A stretch of DNA of 64,000 bases from contig NZ_JASKLR010000007.1 of NCBI RefSeq assembly GCF_030124325.1, positions 124,001-188,000 of the forward strand, in the 5' to 3' direction. The DNA is from Sinorhizobium sp. 8-89. Its GTDB lineage: Bacteria; Pseudomonadota; Alphaproteobacteria; Rhizobiales; Rhizobiaceae. The notes beneath the pieces are model-generated. The model saw only the letters and a list, made by a program, of their open reading frames with translations. It searched no databases and was not told where the DNA came from. The position numbers were made by a program, and so were the translations under genes. This document shows positions 55,436 through 64,000 of this stretch, piece after piece (position 1 is the stretch's first letter; each line of letters begins with the position of its first letter).

Positions 55436-56383
55436 GTGATCGGGACCAGGGAGTTGGACAAGCATCAATCGCCTCAAGCGGGGGAGAAAGAAAGGCAGCG
55501 CGGCTATCGGCTGCACAATGCGAGCATTCCCGCCCGTCCGCTGGAGCCGGCGCTCTATCTCGTCGCGACGCCGATCGGCAACCTCGCCGACATCACCCTT
55601 CGAGCCCTGGAGACACTTGCCGGCGCCGACGTTCTCGCCTGCGAGGACACGCGCGTGACCCGCGTGCTGCTCGACCGCTACGGCATCGTCAATCGTCCGT
55701 TCGCTTACCACGAGCACAATGCAGAAGAGGCCGGTCCGCGCCTGCTGGCGGCGCTCGGCGAGGGGAAATCCGTGGCGCTCGTCTCAGATGCCGGGACGCC
55801 GCTCGTCTCCGATCCCGGCTATCGCCTGGCGCAACTGGCAATCGAGGCCGGCCACCGGGTCGTGCCGATTCCCGGGCCGTCGGCTCCCCTTGCGGCCCTT
55901 GTCGGTTCGGGCCTCCCGAGTGACGCCTTCCTGTTTGCCGGCTTCCTGCCGACCAAGGACAAGGCGAAGCGCGACCGTCTCGGCGAACTCGCCACCGTGC
56001 CGGCGACACTATTGTTCTTCGAGTCGCCGCATAGGATCGCTGCGACGCTCGCCGCGGCCGCCGATGTTCTCGGTGCGGAAAGGAAGGCGGCCGTCTGCCG
56101 CGAATTGACCAAGGCGTTCGAGGAGTTCCGTCGCGGCACCCTCGAGGAGCTCAGTGCCTTCTACGCCGATGGGGCGAATGTAAAGGGCGAAATCGTTCTG
56201 GTCGTCGGTCCGCCGGATGCAAAGCCGGCTCCCAAGGAAGCGGATGTGGATGCGCTCTTGGGCGCACTTGCACGGGACATGCCAATGGGCAAGGCGGCGA
56301 CGGAAGCCGCCCACCGGACCGGACTGCCGCGCAAGGAACTCTATGACCGGCTTCTCGCTCTCAAGGAACGCGATGAGGATTGA
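55436..56383 (+). CDS. rsmI: 16S rRNA 2'-O-ribose C1402 methyltransferase
   Basis: A 315-aa SAM enzyme that modifies C1402 of 16S r[23 protein letters not shown] and [15 protein letters not shown] are the family motifs (tetrapyrrole methylase fold), and the C-terminal region [20 protein letters not shown] is the RsmI-specific extension. GTG 55436 is the only available start giving the family N-terminus. It overlaps yraN. Confidence 0.95.
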   Translation: MIGTRELDKHQSPQAGEKERQRGYRLHNASIPARPLEPALYLVATPIGNLADITLRALETLAGADVLACEDTRVTRVLLDRYGIVNRPFAYHEHNAEEAGPRLLAALGEGKSVALVSDAGTPLVSDPGYRLAQLAIEAGHRVVPIPGPSAPLAALVGSGLPSDAFLFAGFLPTKDKAKRDRLGELATVPATLLFFESPHRIAATLAAAADVLGAERKAAVCRELTKAFEEFRRGTLEELSAFYADGANVKGEIVLVVGPPDAKPAPKEADVDALLGALARDMPMGKAATEAAHRTGLPRKELYDRLLALKERDED

Positions 56384-56741
56384 GCGACCGGACAGCCGCA
56401 AGCTGAAGGCCTTGAAGCGCGGTCACGTCGCCGAATATCGCGCGGCACTCTGCCTTATTCTGAAGGGCTATCGCGTCATCGCGATGCGTTACCGCACCAG
56501 GCTCGGCGAGATCGACATCATTGCCCGGCGCGGCGACGTTGTGGCCTGCGTCGAAGTGAAAGCCCGGCGCGGCTTCGACGAGGCGGTTTTCGCCGTCTCC
56601 GATACGGCACAACGGCGCATAAGGGCGGCGAGCGACATCTGGTTGTCGCGGCAGGCGGATTTTCACCGGCTCTCAGTCCGCTACGATATCGTCGCGGTCA
56701 CGCCTTGGCGCTGGCCGCGGCATCTGCCGGACGCCTTTTGA
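56373..56741 (+). CDS. yraN: YraN-family (UPF0102) endonuclease-like protein
   Basis: A 122-aa protein of the UPF0102 family, with a PD-(D/E)xK nuclease fold: [23 protein letters not shown] holds the catalytic Asp, Glu and Lys. It is commonly encoded next to rsmI. ATG 56373 overlaps the rsmI stop by 11 bp. Function is unproven; a role in DNA repair has been proposed for the family. Confidence 0.93.
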   Translation: MRIERPDSRKLKALKRGHVAEYRAALCLILKGYRVIAMRYRTRLGEIDIIARRGDVVACVEVKARRGFDEAVFAVSDTAQRRIRAASDIWLSRQADFHRLSVRYDIVAVTPWRWPRHLPDAF

Positions 56742-56768
56742 ATTTGTAATCGTCACGACATAAAAGCG

Positions 56769-56793
56769 TTACGGGCCTGTCATGGAAGGTCAC
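56769..56793 (+). promoter_or_regulatory. Candidate Pho box upstream of ugpB
   Basis: GTTACG at 56768-56773, CTGTCAT at 56777-56783 and GGTCAC at 56788-56793 approximate the repeated PhoB half-site CTGTCAT with 10-11 bp spacing. It lies 43-68 bp before ugpB, a gene set known to be phosphate-starvation induced in related bacteria. Confidence 0.4.
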
Positions 56794-56835
56794 TAGTCCA
56801 CTGCCATCCGCAAACGGTGGAGAGGACAGGGGACC

Positions 56836-58134
56836 ATGTTCAAGAGAATTTCGCTTGCAGCCGTTACTTTCGCATTTTCCGCAACGACATCGCTCGCCGC
56901 GACCAACATAACCTGGTGGCACGGCATGGCCGGCCGCAACGGCGAGGTCATCAACGAGGTCGCGCAGAAATTCAACGAATCCCAGAGCGCCTGCGCCCTG
57001 ACGCCGGTCAGCAAGGGCACCTACGAGGAAGCACTCGCTTCCGGTATCGCCGCTTTCCGCTCGGGCGAGCAGCCGAACATCCTGCAGGTCTTCGACGCGG
57101 GTGCCGCGACCATCATCAATGCCAAGGGCGCCGTCATCCCGGCCGAGGACCTGATCACCAAGGCCGGCTACAGCTTCGATCGCAACGCCTTCATCGACGG
57201 CGTGCGCTACTTCTATGCCGACAGCGAGGGCAAGTTCGTCGGCATGCCGTTCAACTCTTCGGCGCCGATCATGTATATCAACGACGAGGCACTGAAGAAG
57301 GTCGGCGTCGAAGCTCCGAAGACCTGGGAAGATTTCGACGCAGTCGCTCCGAAGCTGAAGGAAGCCGGTTATATCCCGCTCGTCCAGTCGCAGCTTACTT
57401 GGCAGTTCACCGAAAACTTCTTCTCGCGCAACAACATCCAGTTCGCGACCAACAACAACGGCTACGACAGCGTCGCCGACACCGAGCTCAAGGTCACCGA
57501 CCCGAACCTGCAGATGATGTTCGAGAAGCTAAAGGCCTGGAAGGACGAGGGTTACTTCGCCTTCTACGGCGCTGGCTGGAACGACAACCAGAAGGTTTTC
57601 GAGGAAGGCAAGGCTGCCCTCTGGATCGGCTCGTCCGGTTCCTTCGGCGGTTTGACGAAGACGGCGCAGATGCCGTTCTCGGCGACTTTCCTGCCCTATT
57701 GGGGTTCGATCGAAGGCGCAGGCACCAACTCCTTCATCGGCGGTGCCGCGCTCTTTGCCATGTCCGGCAAATCGGACGAGGAAAACAAGTGCGTCGCTGA
57801 CTTCTTCCAGTTCCTGACATCGCCGGAAATCCAGTATTTCTATCACAAGTCCACCGGCTACGTGGCGATCACCAAGGCAGCCTACGAGCTTGCCCAGAAG
57901 GATGGCTACTACAAGGAAAAGCCCGTTGCCGAAGTCGGCATCAAGCAGCTTCTCCTGCCGGCCGGTGAATGGTCGAAGGGTTATCGCCTCGGCTTCTACC
58001 CGCAGATCCGCGAGATCATGGAGCGCGAGTACGGCCGCATCTTCTCCGGCGAAACGACCGTCAAGGACGCCTTCGAGACGATCGAGAAAGAGGGCAACGA
58101 GCTGCTCGCCCGCTTCGCCAAGACGGCAGGCTGA
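56836..58134 (+). CDS. ugpB: sn-Glycerol-3-phosphate ABC transporter, binding protein
   Basis: A 432-aa periplasmic solute-binding protein of the UgpB group. The signal peptide FKRISLAAVTFAFSATTSLA precedes ATNITWWHGMAGRNGEVIN, the UgpB N-terminus. FHKSTGYVAITKAAY-type residues near the C-terminus bind glycerol-phosphate. It delivers glycerol-3-phosphate and possibly glycerophosphodiesters to UgpAEC. A possible Pho box lies upstream. Confidence 0.95.
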   Translation: MFKRISLAAVTFAFSATTSLAATNITWWHGMAGRNGEVINEVAQKFNESQSACALTPVSKGTYEEALASGIAAFRSGEQPNILQVFDAGAATIINAKGAVIPAEDLITKAGYSFDRNAFIDGVRYFYADSEGKFVGMPFNSSAPIMYINDEALKKVGVEAPKTWEDFDAVAPKLKEAGYIPLVQSQLTWQFTENFFSRNNIQFATNNNGYDSVADTELKVTDPNLQMMFEKLKAWKDEGYFAFYGAGWNDNQKVFEEGKAALWIGSSGSFGGLTKTAQMPFSATFLPYWGSIEGAGTNSFIGGAALFAMSGKSDEENKCVADFFQFLTSPEIQYFYHKSTGYVAITKAAYELAQKDGYYKEKPVAEVGIKQLLLPAGEWSKGYRLGFYPQIREIMEREYGRIFSGETTVKDAFETIEKEGNELLARFAKTAG

Positions 58135-58153
58135 TCATGAGCCACGCCGGCCA

Positions 58154-58261
58154 CTCATCCTCGCCCTCTCCCCTTACGCGGGGAGAGGTGAGTGCAGCGG
58201 ACGATGGAACGTTGCGTCCCTCCGCAAAGGCGGGGAGAAGGTGGCCGGCGGGCTGGATGAC
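58154..58261. repeat. RIME-like element at the ugpB-ugpA junction
   Basis: About 108 bp with the same right-hand module as the element at 21232 (GCGGGGAGAAGGTGGCCGGCGGGC). TCATCC at 58155 and GGATGA at 58255 are its inverted ends. It separates ugpB from ugpA by about 147 bp, breaking the tight spacing typical of ugp operons. It is open in the ugpA frame, so annotators may extend ugpA through it. Confidence 0.75.
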
Positions 58262-58280
58262 GGGATCGTCCGGCGATCGA

Positions 58281-59177
58281 ATGGATCAGGCAGGGGCGAA
58301 GCGCGTTCAGTTCTCATCGCCTTTTCTGCCCTATCTCTTCCTCGCGCCGCAGCTCGCGATCATCTTCATCTTCTTCTATTGGCCATCCGCGCAGGCGATC
58401 CAGTCTTCCTTCTACCTGGAAGATCCCTTCGGTTTCGGATCCACTTTCGTCGGCATGAGCAACTATGCGGACGTGCTGAAGTCGAACGAATATCTCGGTA
58501 TCGCGCGGTTCACGGCGGTCTTCACGGTTCTGGTGACGTTTTTCGCGTTGTCGATCGGCCTGCTGCTCGCCGTCAAGGCGGATGGCGTCATCCGCGGCAA
58601 TAGCGGCTACAAGACATTGCTGATTTGGGTCTATGCCATCGCGCCGCCTGTCGCCGGCCTGATCGGCATGATGTTCTTCGACCAGCACATCGGTCCGATC
58701 GTCAAGCTCGCGGCCTGGTTCGGATGGGATATCAAGGTGGGGCTCGATTATTTCGACACGGCCTTCGCCATGATCGTGGTTTCCGTATGGAAGCAGATCC
58801 CCTACAACTTCATCTTCTTCCTCTCCGGACTGCAGGGTATTCCCGTCTCCGTACGCGAGGCGGCAGCGCTCGACTGCCGTTCCGGCACGCGCCGCTTCTG
58901 GACGGTCGTGCTGCCCTTGCTCGCGCCGACGGCGTTCTTCCTGCTGATCATCAACGTCACCTATGCTCTGTTCGAGACGTTCGGCGTCATCGACGTCATG
59001 GTGAAGGACAAGGCTGCTAACAACCCCATCACCCTTGTCTACAAGGTCTATATGGACGGCTTCCGCGGCAATGATCTCGGCGGTTCCTCCGCCCAGTCGG
59101 TGATCCTGATGGCCGTTGTCTTCGTGCTCACCATCTTCCAGTTCCGCTTCATCGAGCGGCGTGTCCATTACAACTGA
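58281..59177 (+). CDS. ugpA: Glycerol-3-phosphate ABC transporter permease UgpA
   Basis: A 298-aa permease with six predicted helices. The EAA loop (VREAAALDCRSGTRRFWTVVLPLL) contacts UgpC. The start is set at ATG 58281 (MDQAGAKRVQF), giving the normal length; the frame is open back through the RIME-like repeat to 58137 and beyond, but that sequence is repeat-derived. The chosen start lacks a strong Shine-Dalgarno. Confidence 0.92.
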   Translation: MDQAGAKRVQFSSPFLPYLFLAPQLAIIFIFFYWPSAQAIQSSFYLEDPFGFGSTFVGMSNYADVLKSNEYLGIARFTAVFTVLVTFFALSIGLLLAVKADGVIRGNSGYKTLLIWVYAIAPPVAGLIGMMFFDQHIGPIVKLAAWFGWDIKVGLDYFDTAFAMIVVSVWKQIPYNFIFFLSGLQGIPVSVREAAALDCRSGTRRFWTVVLPLLAPTAFFLLIINVTYALFETFGVIDVMVKDKAANNPITLVYKVYMDGFRGNDLGGSSAQSVILMAVVFVLTIFQFRFIERRVHYN

Positions 59178-59187
59178 GGTAACGGCC

Positions 59188-60030
59188 ATGCACCGCACGA
59201 AAATCCTCGATCACGTCATCCTTCTTATCGGCGTCTTCATCATGGTCGCGCCGGTCGTCGTCGCGTTCATGACCTCGACCCATGAGGCCGCCGATATCCA
59301 CAGCAACGGTCTGAGCCTCACCTGGGGCGGCCATTTCGCGGAGACTTACAAGGCCGTGCTGACGCGCGAGGGCGGCTTCACCGGCAAGATCACCGGTTTC
59401 AACATGATGCTGAACTCCATGATCCTCGGCCTCGGCTTCGCCGCCGGCAAGATCGTGCTGTCCATGCTGGCCGCCTATGCGATTGTCTATTTCCGCTTTC
59501 CGCTGGCGACGTTCGCCTTCTGGATCATCTTCACCACGCTGCTTTTGCCGCTCGAAGTTCGCATTCTCCCCTCCTACGAGGTGATGAACGCATTGAAACT
59601 GACGAACACCTACACGGGACTGATCGTGCCGCTGCTCGCGTCGGCGACCGGCACCTTCTATTTCCGCCAGTTCTTCAAGTCGGTGCCCGACGAACTGCTC
59701 GAAGCAGCGCGCATCGACGGTGCCGGGCCGTTCAAGTTCTTCATCGATGTTCTGGTGCCGCTGTCGCGCACGACGATGGCGGCAATCTTCATCATCATGT
59801 TCGTCTATGGCTGGAATCAGTATCTCTGGCCGACGCTGATGACGACGGACGAGGGCTTCTTCACGCTCGTGCGCGGCATCAAGCAGATCCTGCTCGTCTG
59901 GGTCGGCTCCAACATTCCCGACTACAACGAGGCCTTTGCCCTGGCGATCCTCGCGATGCTGCCGCCGGTGATGATCGTCGTAATTTTCCAGCGCTGGTTC
60001 ATCAAGGGTCTGACCGAAAGCGACAAGTAG
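59188..60030 (+). CDS. ugpE: Glycerol-3-phosphate ABC transporter permease UgpE
   Basis: A 280-aa permease with six helices and the EAA loop LLEAARIDGAGPFKFFIDVLVPL. GAGGT precedes ATG 59188 and the ugpA stop is 11 bp upstream. Forms the transmembrane heterodimer with UgpA. Confidence 0.95.
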   Translation: MHRTKILDHVILLIGVFIMVAPVVVAFMTSTHEAADIHSNGLSLTWGGHFAETYKAVLTREGGFTGKITGFNMMLNSMILGLGFAAGKIVLSMLAAYAIVYFRFPLATFAFWIIFTTLLLPLEVRILPSYEVMNALKLTNTYTGLIVPLLASATGTFYFRQFFKSVPDELLEAARIDGAGPFKFFIDVLVPLSRTTMAAIFIIMFVYGWNQYLWPTLMTTDEGFFTLVRGIKQILLVWVGSNIPDYNEAFALAILAMLPPVMIVVIFQRWFIKGLTESDK

Positions 60031-60093
60031 AGCGGACCGAGGATGCGGGCTTCTCGCAGCCCTCAGCAGCGAATTTATCAACGGAGGCAACCC

Positions 60094-61212
60094 ATGGCGG
60101 CGATCGATATCGCAGAGGTTTCGAAAATCTACGCTGGCGGCGTCGAGGCGGTGAAATCCGTCTCGATCGACATCGCCGACGGCGAGTTCATCGTGCTCGT
60201 CGGTCCGTCCGGCTGCGGCAAGTCGACCCTGTTGCGCATGGTTGCAGGCCTGGAGACGATCTCGAAGGGCACTGTGAAGATCGGCACCCGGATCATCAAC
60301 GATGTCGATCCCGCCGAACGCGACATCGCCATGGTCTTCCAGAACTATGCGCTCTATCCGCACATGACAGTCTACGAAAACCTCGCCTACGGTTTGAAGA
60401 ATCGGAAGACGCCGAAGACCGAGATCGAGGCGCGGGTTGCCGAGGCTGCGCGCATGCTCGAGATCGCGCCTTATCTCGATCGCAAGCCGCGGGCGCTCTC
60501 CGGCGGCCAACGCCAGCGCGTCGCCATGGGCCGGGCGATCGTGCGCAAACCGGCGGCCTTCCTTTTCGATGAGCCGCTGTCGAACCTCGATGCCAAGCTC
60601 CGGGTCTCCATGCGCGGCGAGATCAAGCGATTGCAGAAGCGCCTCGGCACCACCTCGCTCTATGTCACCCACGACCAGCTCGAGGCGATGACGCTCGCCG
60701 ATCGGCTCGTCGTCTTGAACGGCGGCCGGATCGAGCAGATCGGCCGGCCGCTCGACGTCTATCATGCGCCGGCCTCGACCTTTGTTGCGAGCTTCATCGG
60801 CTCACCGGCGATGAACCTGGTCAAAGGCGTTCTCGACGGCGGCCGGCTGCAGATCGGCACGCAGTCGATCGACCTCGGCTATCGGGCGCCGGCGGACGGA
60901 TCGGTAACCGTGGGCTTGCGCGCGGAGGACCTGCGTCTCGCCGGGGTTGGTGAGCAGGCCTTGCTCTTCCGGGTAGATTATGTCGAGGAACTGGGCGCGC
61001 AGCGCCTCGTCCACGGCGCAATCGACGATCATTCTGTCACCGTCGCGCTTGCGCCGGAGACGCCACTTTCGGACGGTTTTGCCGTTACCATGGCGCCGGA
61101 GCGCTTGCATTTCTTCTCGTCCGAGACCGGCAGGAGGCTTGAAGAGCCGAATGCGGCAACGGGCATCGTACCGGCCACGACGCGAACCGTGAACATGGAG
61201 CCTGCATTGTGA
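60094..61212 (+). CDS. ugpC: Glycerol-3-phosphate ABC transporter ATPase UgpC
   Basis: A 372-aa ABC ATPase with a C-terminal regulatory TOBE domain. Walker A is GPSGCGKST, the signature LSGGQRQRV, Walker [17 protein letters not shown] precedes ATG 60094. Its stop overlaps the start of the EEP-family gene as GTGA. Confidence 0.96.
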   Translation: MAAIDIAEVSKIYAGGVEAVKSVSIDIADGEFIVLVGPSGCGKSTLLRMVAGLETISKGTVKIGTRIINDVDPAERDIAMVFQNYALYPHMTVYENLAYGLKNRKTPKTEIEARVAEAARMLEIAPYLDRKPRALSGGQRQRVAMGRAIVRKPAAFLFDEPLSNLDAKLRVSMRGEIKRLQKRLGTTSLYVTHDQLEAMTLADRLVVLNGGRIEQIGRPLDVYHAPASTFVASFIGSPAMNLVKGVLDGGRLQIGTQSIDLGYRAPADGSVTVGLRAEDLRLAGVGEQALLFRVDYVEELGAQRLVHGAIDDHSVTVALAPETPLSDGFAVTMAPERLHFFSSETGRRLEEPNAATGIVPATTRTVNMEPAL

Positions 61213-62201
61213 TTGAAACGACCTCAGCGGCGCTCGCCGTTTCCTCGGTGGAGACGCGCGCCGGTATTGCCCGGATCGAGCGCAGCATTGCCGCCCATGA
61301 CGCCGTCATGGAAAGCCTTGAGGAAATGAACACGATTGAGATCGGCGGCGCGCCGCCCGCCCGCGAGCCGCTCGCCTTTCCCCTCACCGTCGCGGCCTGG
61401 AATCTCGAACGCTGCCTGTTCCCCGAGGAAAGTGCTGCGCACCTTGGTGCCACCGGCGCGTCGCTCGTTCTGCTTTCGGAGATGGACAACGGCATGGCGC
61501 GTACCGGCCAGCGGCACCCGACTGCCGAAATCGCCGTGGCGCTCAGTATGCAATACGCCTACGGCGTCGAATTCATCGAACTGGGATTGGGGTCCGATAC
61601 CGAGCGCGAATTCTGCAAGGATGACTTCAACGAGAAGGGCTTCCACGGCAATGCGCTGATGGCGGCCGCTCCGTTCAATCGCCCGTTCATGTTGCGGCTC
61701 TGGGGCGAGAGGCTGTGGTTCATGGACGGCGGCGACCAACCGAGGGTCGGCGAGCGCCTTGCCATCGGCGCCGTGATCGAGACTCGGGCGGGCCCTTTCG
61801 TCGCCATTTCCACCCATCTCGAAAGCGCGACCACGGCTGCCTATCGCGAGCGGCAGGTCAAGGAGCTGATCGACGCGCTGGACGGGACCTTTCCGGGGCT
61901 TCCTGTCCTGATCGGCGGCGATCTCAACAGCGGGAACCATATTGGCGGCGATTTCGAAGCCGAGGGCCTGTTTGCCATGAGCGCCGAGCGCGGCTTCACG
62001 CGCCACGGCGGCCCGATCGACGGCATGACGACGCGGCCGAGCCTCATCACCCGCTGGCCGAAGCGTGCAATGAAGCTCGACTGGTTTCTTGCGCGGGGCC
62101 TGAAGATTGGCAAAAGCCACATCATTCCTTCACTCGATTCTTCGGGCCGCCCGCTGTCCGACCATGATCTCATCACCTGTGTCGTGGAGGGCTTCGAATA
62201 G
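61209..62201 (+). CDS. Endonuclease/exonuclease/phosphatase-family hydrolase in the ugp operon
   Basis: A 330-aa DNase I-fold (EEP) protein. [11 protein letters not shown] has the Asn; LLSEMDN the metal-binding Glu; THLES the His; IGGDLNSGN the Asp-Asn pair; SDHDLITC the final Asp-His. All catalytic positions are present. GTG 61209 overlaps the ugpC stop, so it is translated with the transporter. EEP enzymes cut phosphodiesters of nucleic acids, inositol lipids or phospholipids. By context it may hydrolyse glycerophosphodiesters or phospholipids into the glycerol phosphate that Ugp imports. No signal peptide is obvious, so it probably acts in the cytosol. Confidence 0.88.
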   Translation: MIETTSAALAVSSVETRAGIARIERSIAAHDAVMESLEEMNTIEIGGAPPAREPLAFPLTVAAWNLERCLFPEESAAHLGATGASLVLLSEMDNGMARTGQRHPTAEIAVALSMQYAYGVEFIELGLGSDTEREFCKDDFNEKGFHGNALMAAAPFNRPFMLRLWGERLWFMDGGDQPRVGERLAIGAVIETRAGPFVAISTHLESATTAAYRERQVKELIDALDGTFPGLPVLIGGDLNSGNHIGGDFEAEGLFAMSAERGFTRHGGPIDGMTTRPSLITRWPKRAMKLDWFLARGLKIGKSHIIPSLDSSGRPLSDHDLITCVVEGFE

Positions 62202-62553
62202 CGCGGGAGGTCTGCACCCGCAGCGGTCCGCCCGACGGAGCGCACAGAGCGTTTCATTCGCAAAGTACGGGTTTACGCATTTGTTCTATCATTGTTCTTG
62301 TTTTTGAGCGCACTCCGTGCAAGATTTGATGTTGCAACCGGCGGCGGTTGTGGCGGCGCGAGCGCTGCCGTGACTGGAGCGGGATGAGAAGATGAGAAAA
62401 CGCGTGAAGCGGGTTTCCGCGCACATCCCGCTCTGATTCTACGGCGCCGCGCGTCTAATCAGACGCGCAAAGGACGCCGTAGCACTTTTAATTGCGCATA
62501 TTTTTTTCTTTAAATCGGATTCGATTTAAAGGAAACCTGCAGTAGGGGGCATC
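62202..62553. other. 352-bp region before comM
   Basis: No gene is supported. It holds repeat copy C (62439-62545). The stretch 62250-62330 is A+T-rich, with no clear terminator after the EEP gene. The RBS of comM (AGTAGGGGG) begins in the last bases of the repeat. Confidence 0.6.
62439..62545 (-). repeat. Dispersed intergenic repeat, copy C (inverted)
   Basis: A 107-bp copy in the opposite orientation to copies A and B: CTACGGCGCCGCGCGTCTAA at its left end and GAAACCTGCAGTAG at the right. It ends eight bases before the comM start codon. Confidence 0.75.
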
Positions 62554-64000
62554 ATGGTCGCGCGTGTCAGCACGGTTGCATTCCAGGGCATCGAAGGCGT
62601 TCCGGTCGACGTACAGGTGATGGTCGCACCTGGTAAGGTCGGCATGCAGATCGTCGGCCTGCCCGACAAGGCGGTTGCCGAAAGCCGGGAGCGCGTCCAG
62701 GCGGCGCTGCACGCATCGGGCCTGGCGCTGCCGGCAAAGCGGGTCACCGTCAATCTGGCGCCAGCCGACCTTCCGAAAGAGGGCAGTCATTTCGATCTGG
62801 CCATTGCGCTCGGGCTGATGGCGGCACTGGGTGCCATTCCGGCCGATGCTTTGAGCGGCTACGTCGTCATCGGCGAACTCAATCTTGACGGCACCATTGC
62901 GGCCGTCGCCGGCGCTCTGCCGGCCGCAATCGGCGCCAACGCGCTCGGCAAGGGCCTGATCTGCCCGGCGGAAAGTGGGCCGGAAGCGGCTTGGGCCGGA
63001 TCGGAGATCGACATTCTCGCACCGCGCAGCCTGATCGCCATCGCCAATCACTTCCGCGGCACGCAGGTGCTGTCGCGTCCCGAGCCGGCCATTCGCGCCG
63101 CTGCCGCCAACCTGCCCGATCTTGGCGACATCAAGGGCCAGGAGAGCGCCAAGCGGGCGCTGGAGGTGGCAGCCGCCGGCAACCACAATCTCTTGATGGT
63201 CGGCCCACCCGGCTCGGGCAAGTCAATGCTTGCCGCGCGCCTGCCCTCCATTCTCCCGCCACTCTCGCCTGCTGAATTGCTCGAAGTCTCGATGGTTCAT
63301 TCGATCGCAGGGCAGTTGCCGGGCGGCAAGCTATCGGACCGCCGGCCGTTCCGTGCGCCGCACCATTCCGCCACCATGGCAGCCTTGATCGGCGGCGGGT
63401 TGCGGGCAAAACCCGGCGAGGCTTCGCTCGCCCATCACGGTGTCCTGTTCCTCGACGAGTTTCCGGAATTTTCGCCGCAGGTTCTCGACGCGCTGCGCCA
63501 GCCGCTCGAAACCTCGGAATGCATCATCGCGCGCGCCAATCACCGCGTCAGCTATCCGGCGGCGATCCAGCTCGTAGCTGCGATGAACCCGTGCCGCTGC
63601 GGCATGGCGGGTGAACCCGGGCGCAGTTGCGCCCGCGGCCCGCGCTGCATGGCCGACTACCAGGCGAGGATTTCCGGCCCCTTGATGGACCGCATCGACA
63701 TCCGCATCGACGTGCCGGCCGTCAGCGCCGCCGACCTCATCCGCCCCGTCGCGGCCGAGCCGAGTGCCGCGGTCGCCAAGCGCGTCGCCCGCGCTCGCGC
63801 GCTGCAGGCGGACCGCTTCGCGGCTCTTGGTCATCCGGAACTCACGAGCAATGCCCGCTGTTCGACGACGATGATCGAGAAGATCGCCGAACCGGACGCA
63901 GCGGGCCTGCAGCTCTTGCGGGATGCGGCGGAGAAGATGAAGTTCTCGGCGCGCGGCTATCACCGGGTGCTGAAAGTGGCCCGCACGCTTGCCGACCTCG
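62554..64000 (+). CDS. comM: ComM/YifB-family AAA+ ATPase (3' end outside window)
   Basis: The first 482 residues of a protein usually about 510 long. A ChlI-like N-terminal domain (MVARVSTVAFQGIEGVPVDV onward) is followed by the Mg-chelatase AAA domain: Walker A GPPGSGKS at residues 217-224 and Walker B VLFLDE at 297-302. A zinc-finger-like insert (CRCGMAGEPGRSCARGPRC) is present. ComM is a branch-migration helicase in natural transformation; in non-competent species the role is unclear. The frame is absent from length-filtered lists because it runs off the end. Confidence 0.95.
   Translation, partial: MVARVSTVAFQGIEGVPVDVQVMVAPGKVGMQIVGLPDKAVAESRERVQAALHASGLALPAKRVTVNLAPADLPKEGSHFDLAIALGLMAALGAIPADALSGYVVIGELNLDGTIAAVAGALPAAIGANALGKGLICPAESGPEAAWAGSEIDILAPRSLIAIANHFRGTQVLSRPEPAIRAAAANLPDLGDIKGQESAKRALEVAAAGNHNLLMVGPPGSGKSMLAARLPSILPPLSPAELLEVSMVHSIAGQLPGGKLSDRRPFRAPHHSATMAALIGGGLRAKPGEASLAHHGVLFLDEFPEFSPQVLDALRQPLETSECIIARANHRVSYPAAIQLVAAMNPCRCGMAGEPGRSCARGPRCMADYQARISGPLMDRIDIRIDVPAVSAADLIRPVAAEPSAAVAKRVARARALQADRFAALGHPELTSNARCSTTMIEKIAEPDAAGLQLLRDAAEKMKFSARGYHRVLKVARTLADL

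Noticed and set aside
59149-60765. 538-aa minus-strand frame across ugpE and ugpC
   Set aside because: A shadow of the ugp genes; His/Asp/Arg-rich composition typical of antisense frames in high-GC genomes.

Overview
The window is high-GC alphaproteobacterial chromosome, most like Sinorhizobium/Ensifer (Rhizobiaceae). The evidence is a Sinorhizobium-type phosphatidylethanolamine N-methyltransferase (PmtA), RIME-like intergenic mosaic elements, a ugpBAEC operon followed by a phosphodiesterase-like gene, an aromatic aminotransferase of the tatA type, a two-imelysin iron cluster, and general rhizobial gene content. No rRNA, tRNA, CRISPR array or complete insertion sequence is visible. Most of it reads as core chromosome; 23.3-33.5 kb looks accessory.

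Layout. 0-6.6 kb: LysR regulator, YciE-like ferritin-fold stress protein, SDR, unknown 205-aa protein, aldo/keto reductase, Gfo/Idh/MocA dehydrogenase, MmyB-type XRE regulator. 6.6-10.9 kb: an envelope-glycan locus (GT2 glycosyltransferase, methyltransferase, four-helix SMR/EamA flippase-like protein) divergent from a large GT-C-like membrane protein. 10.9-23.2 kb: xseA, a quinone reductase-like flavoprotein, a MarR/EamA pair with two operators, a ProC-like gene broken by a frameshift, an M29 aminopeptidase, a GST, ybaK, an ArsC-like protein, a YitT protein, aromatic aminotransferase with divergent Lrp/AsnC regulator, an AstE/AspA-like hydrolase and a 2'-5' RNA ligase. 23.3-29.8 kb: TetR-controlled EmrA - adenylate cyclase - EmrB operon, an NTF2/TetR pair and an unrecognised gene. 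29.96-33.48 kb: a small island bounded by a duplication of the guaA 3' end, with a methyltransferase, a thioredoxin-reductase-like enzyme, a TetR regulator, an IS-end relic and six copies of a 12-bp repeat.

33.5-48.8 kb: guaA, mtnN with a PaaI-type thioesterase, GNAT, then an iron-acquisition cluster (imelysin, DUF1111 di-heme protein, second imelysin, DUF1513 Tat protein) with a corA-type gene inside it; rsmB, rlpA-like, an NAD-dependent epimerase, queG, GST. 48.9-56.7 kb: uppP, a 53-aa exported small protein, an NDUFA9-like protein, DUF1330, pyrF, phosphatase, pmtA, dnaN, rsmI, yraN. 56.8-62.2 kb: ugpBAEC plus an EEP-family hydrolase, probably for glycerol-phosphate and glycerophosphodiester salvage under PhoB. 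62.5-64 kb: comM, running off the end.

The most interesting signals are the guaA-linked mini-island with its candidate recombinase arm sites, the class III cyclase cotranscribed with an efflux pump, a perfect 46-bp inverted repeat inserted in frame in an exported cytochrome, the ProC frameshift, and the small exported protein with its own terminator.
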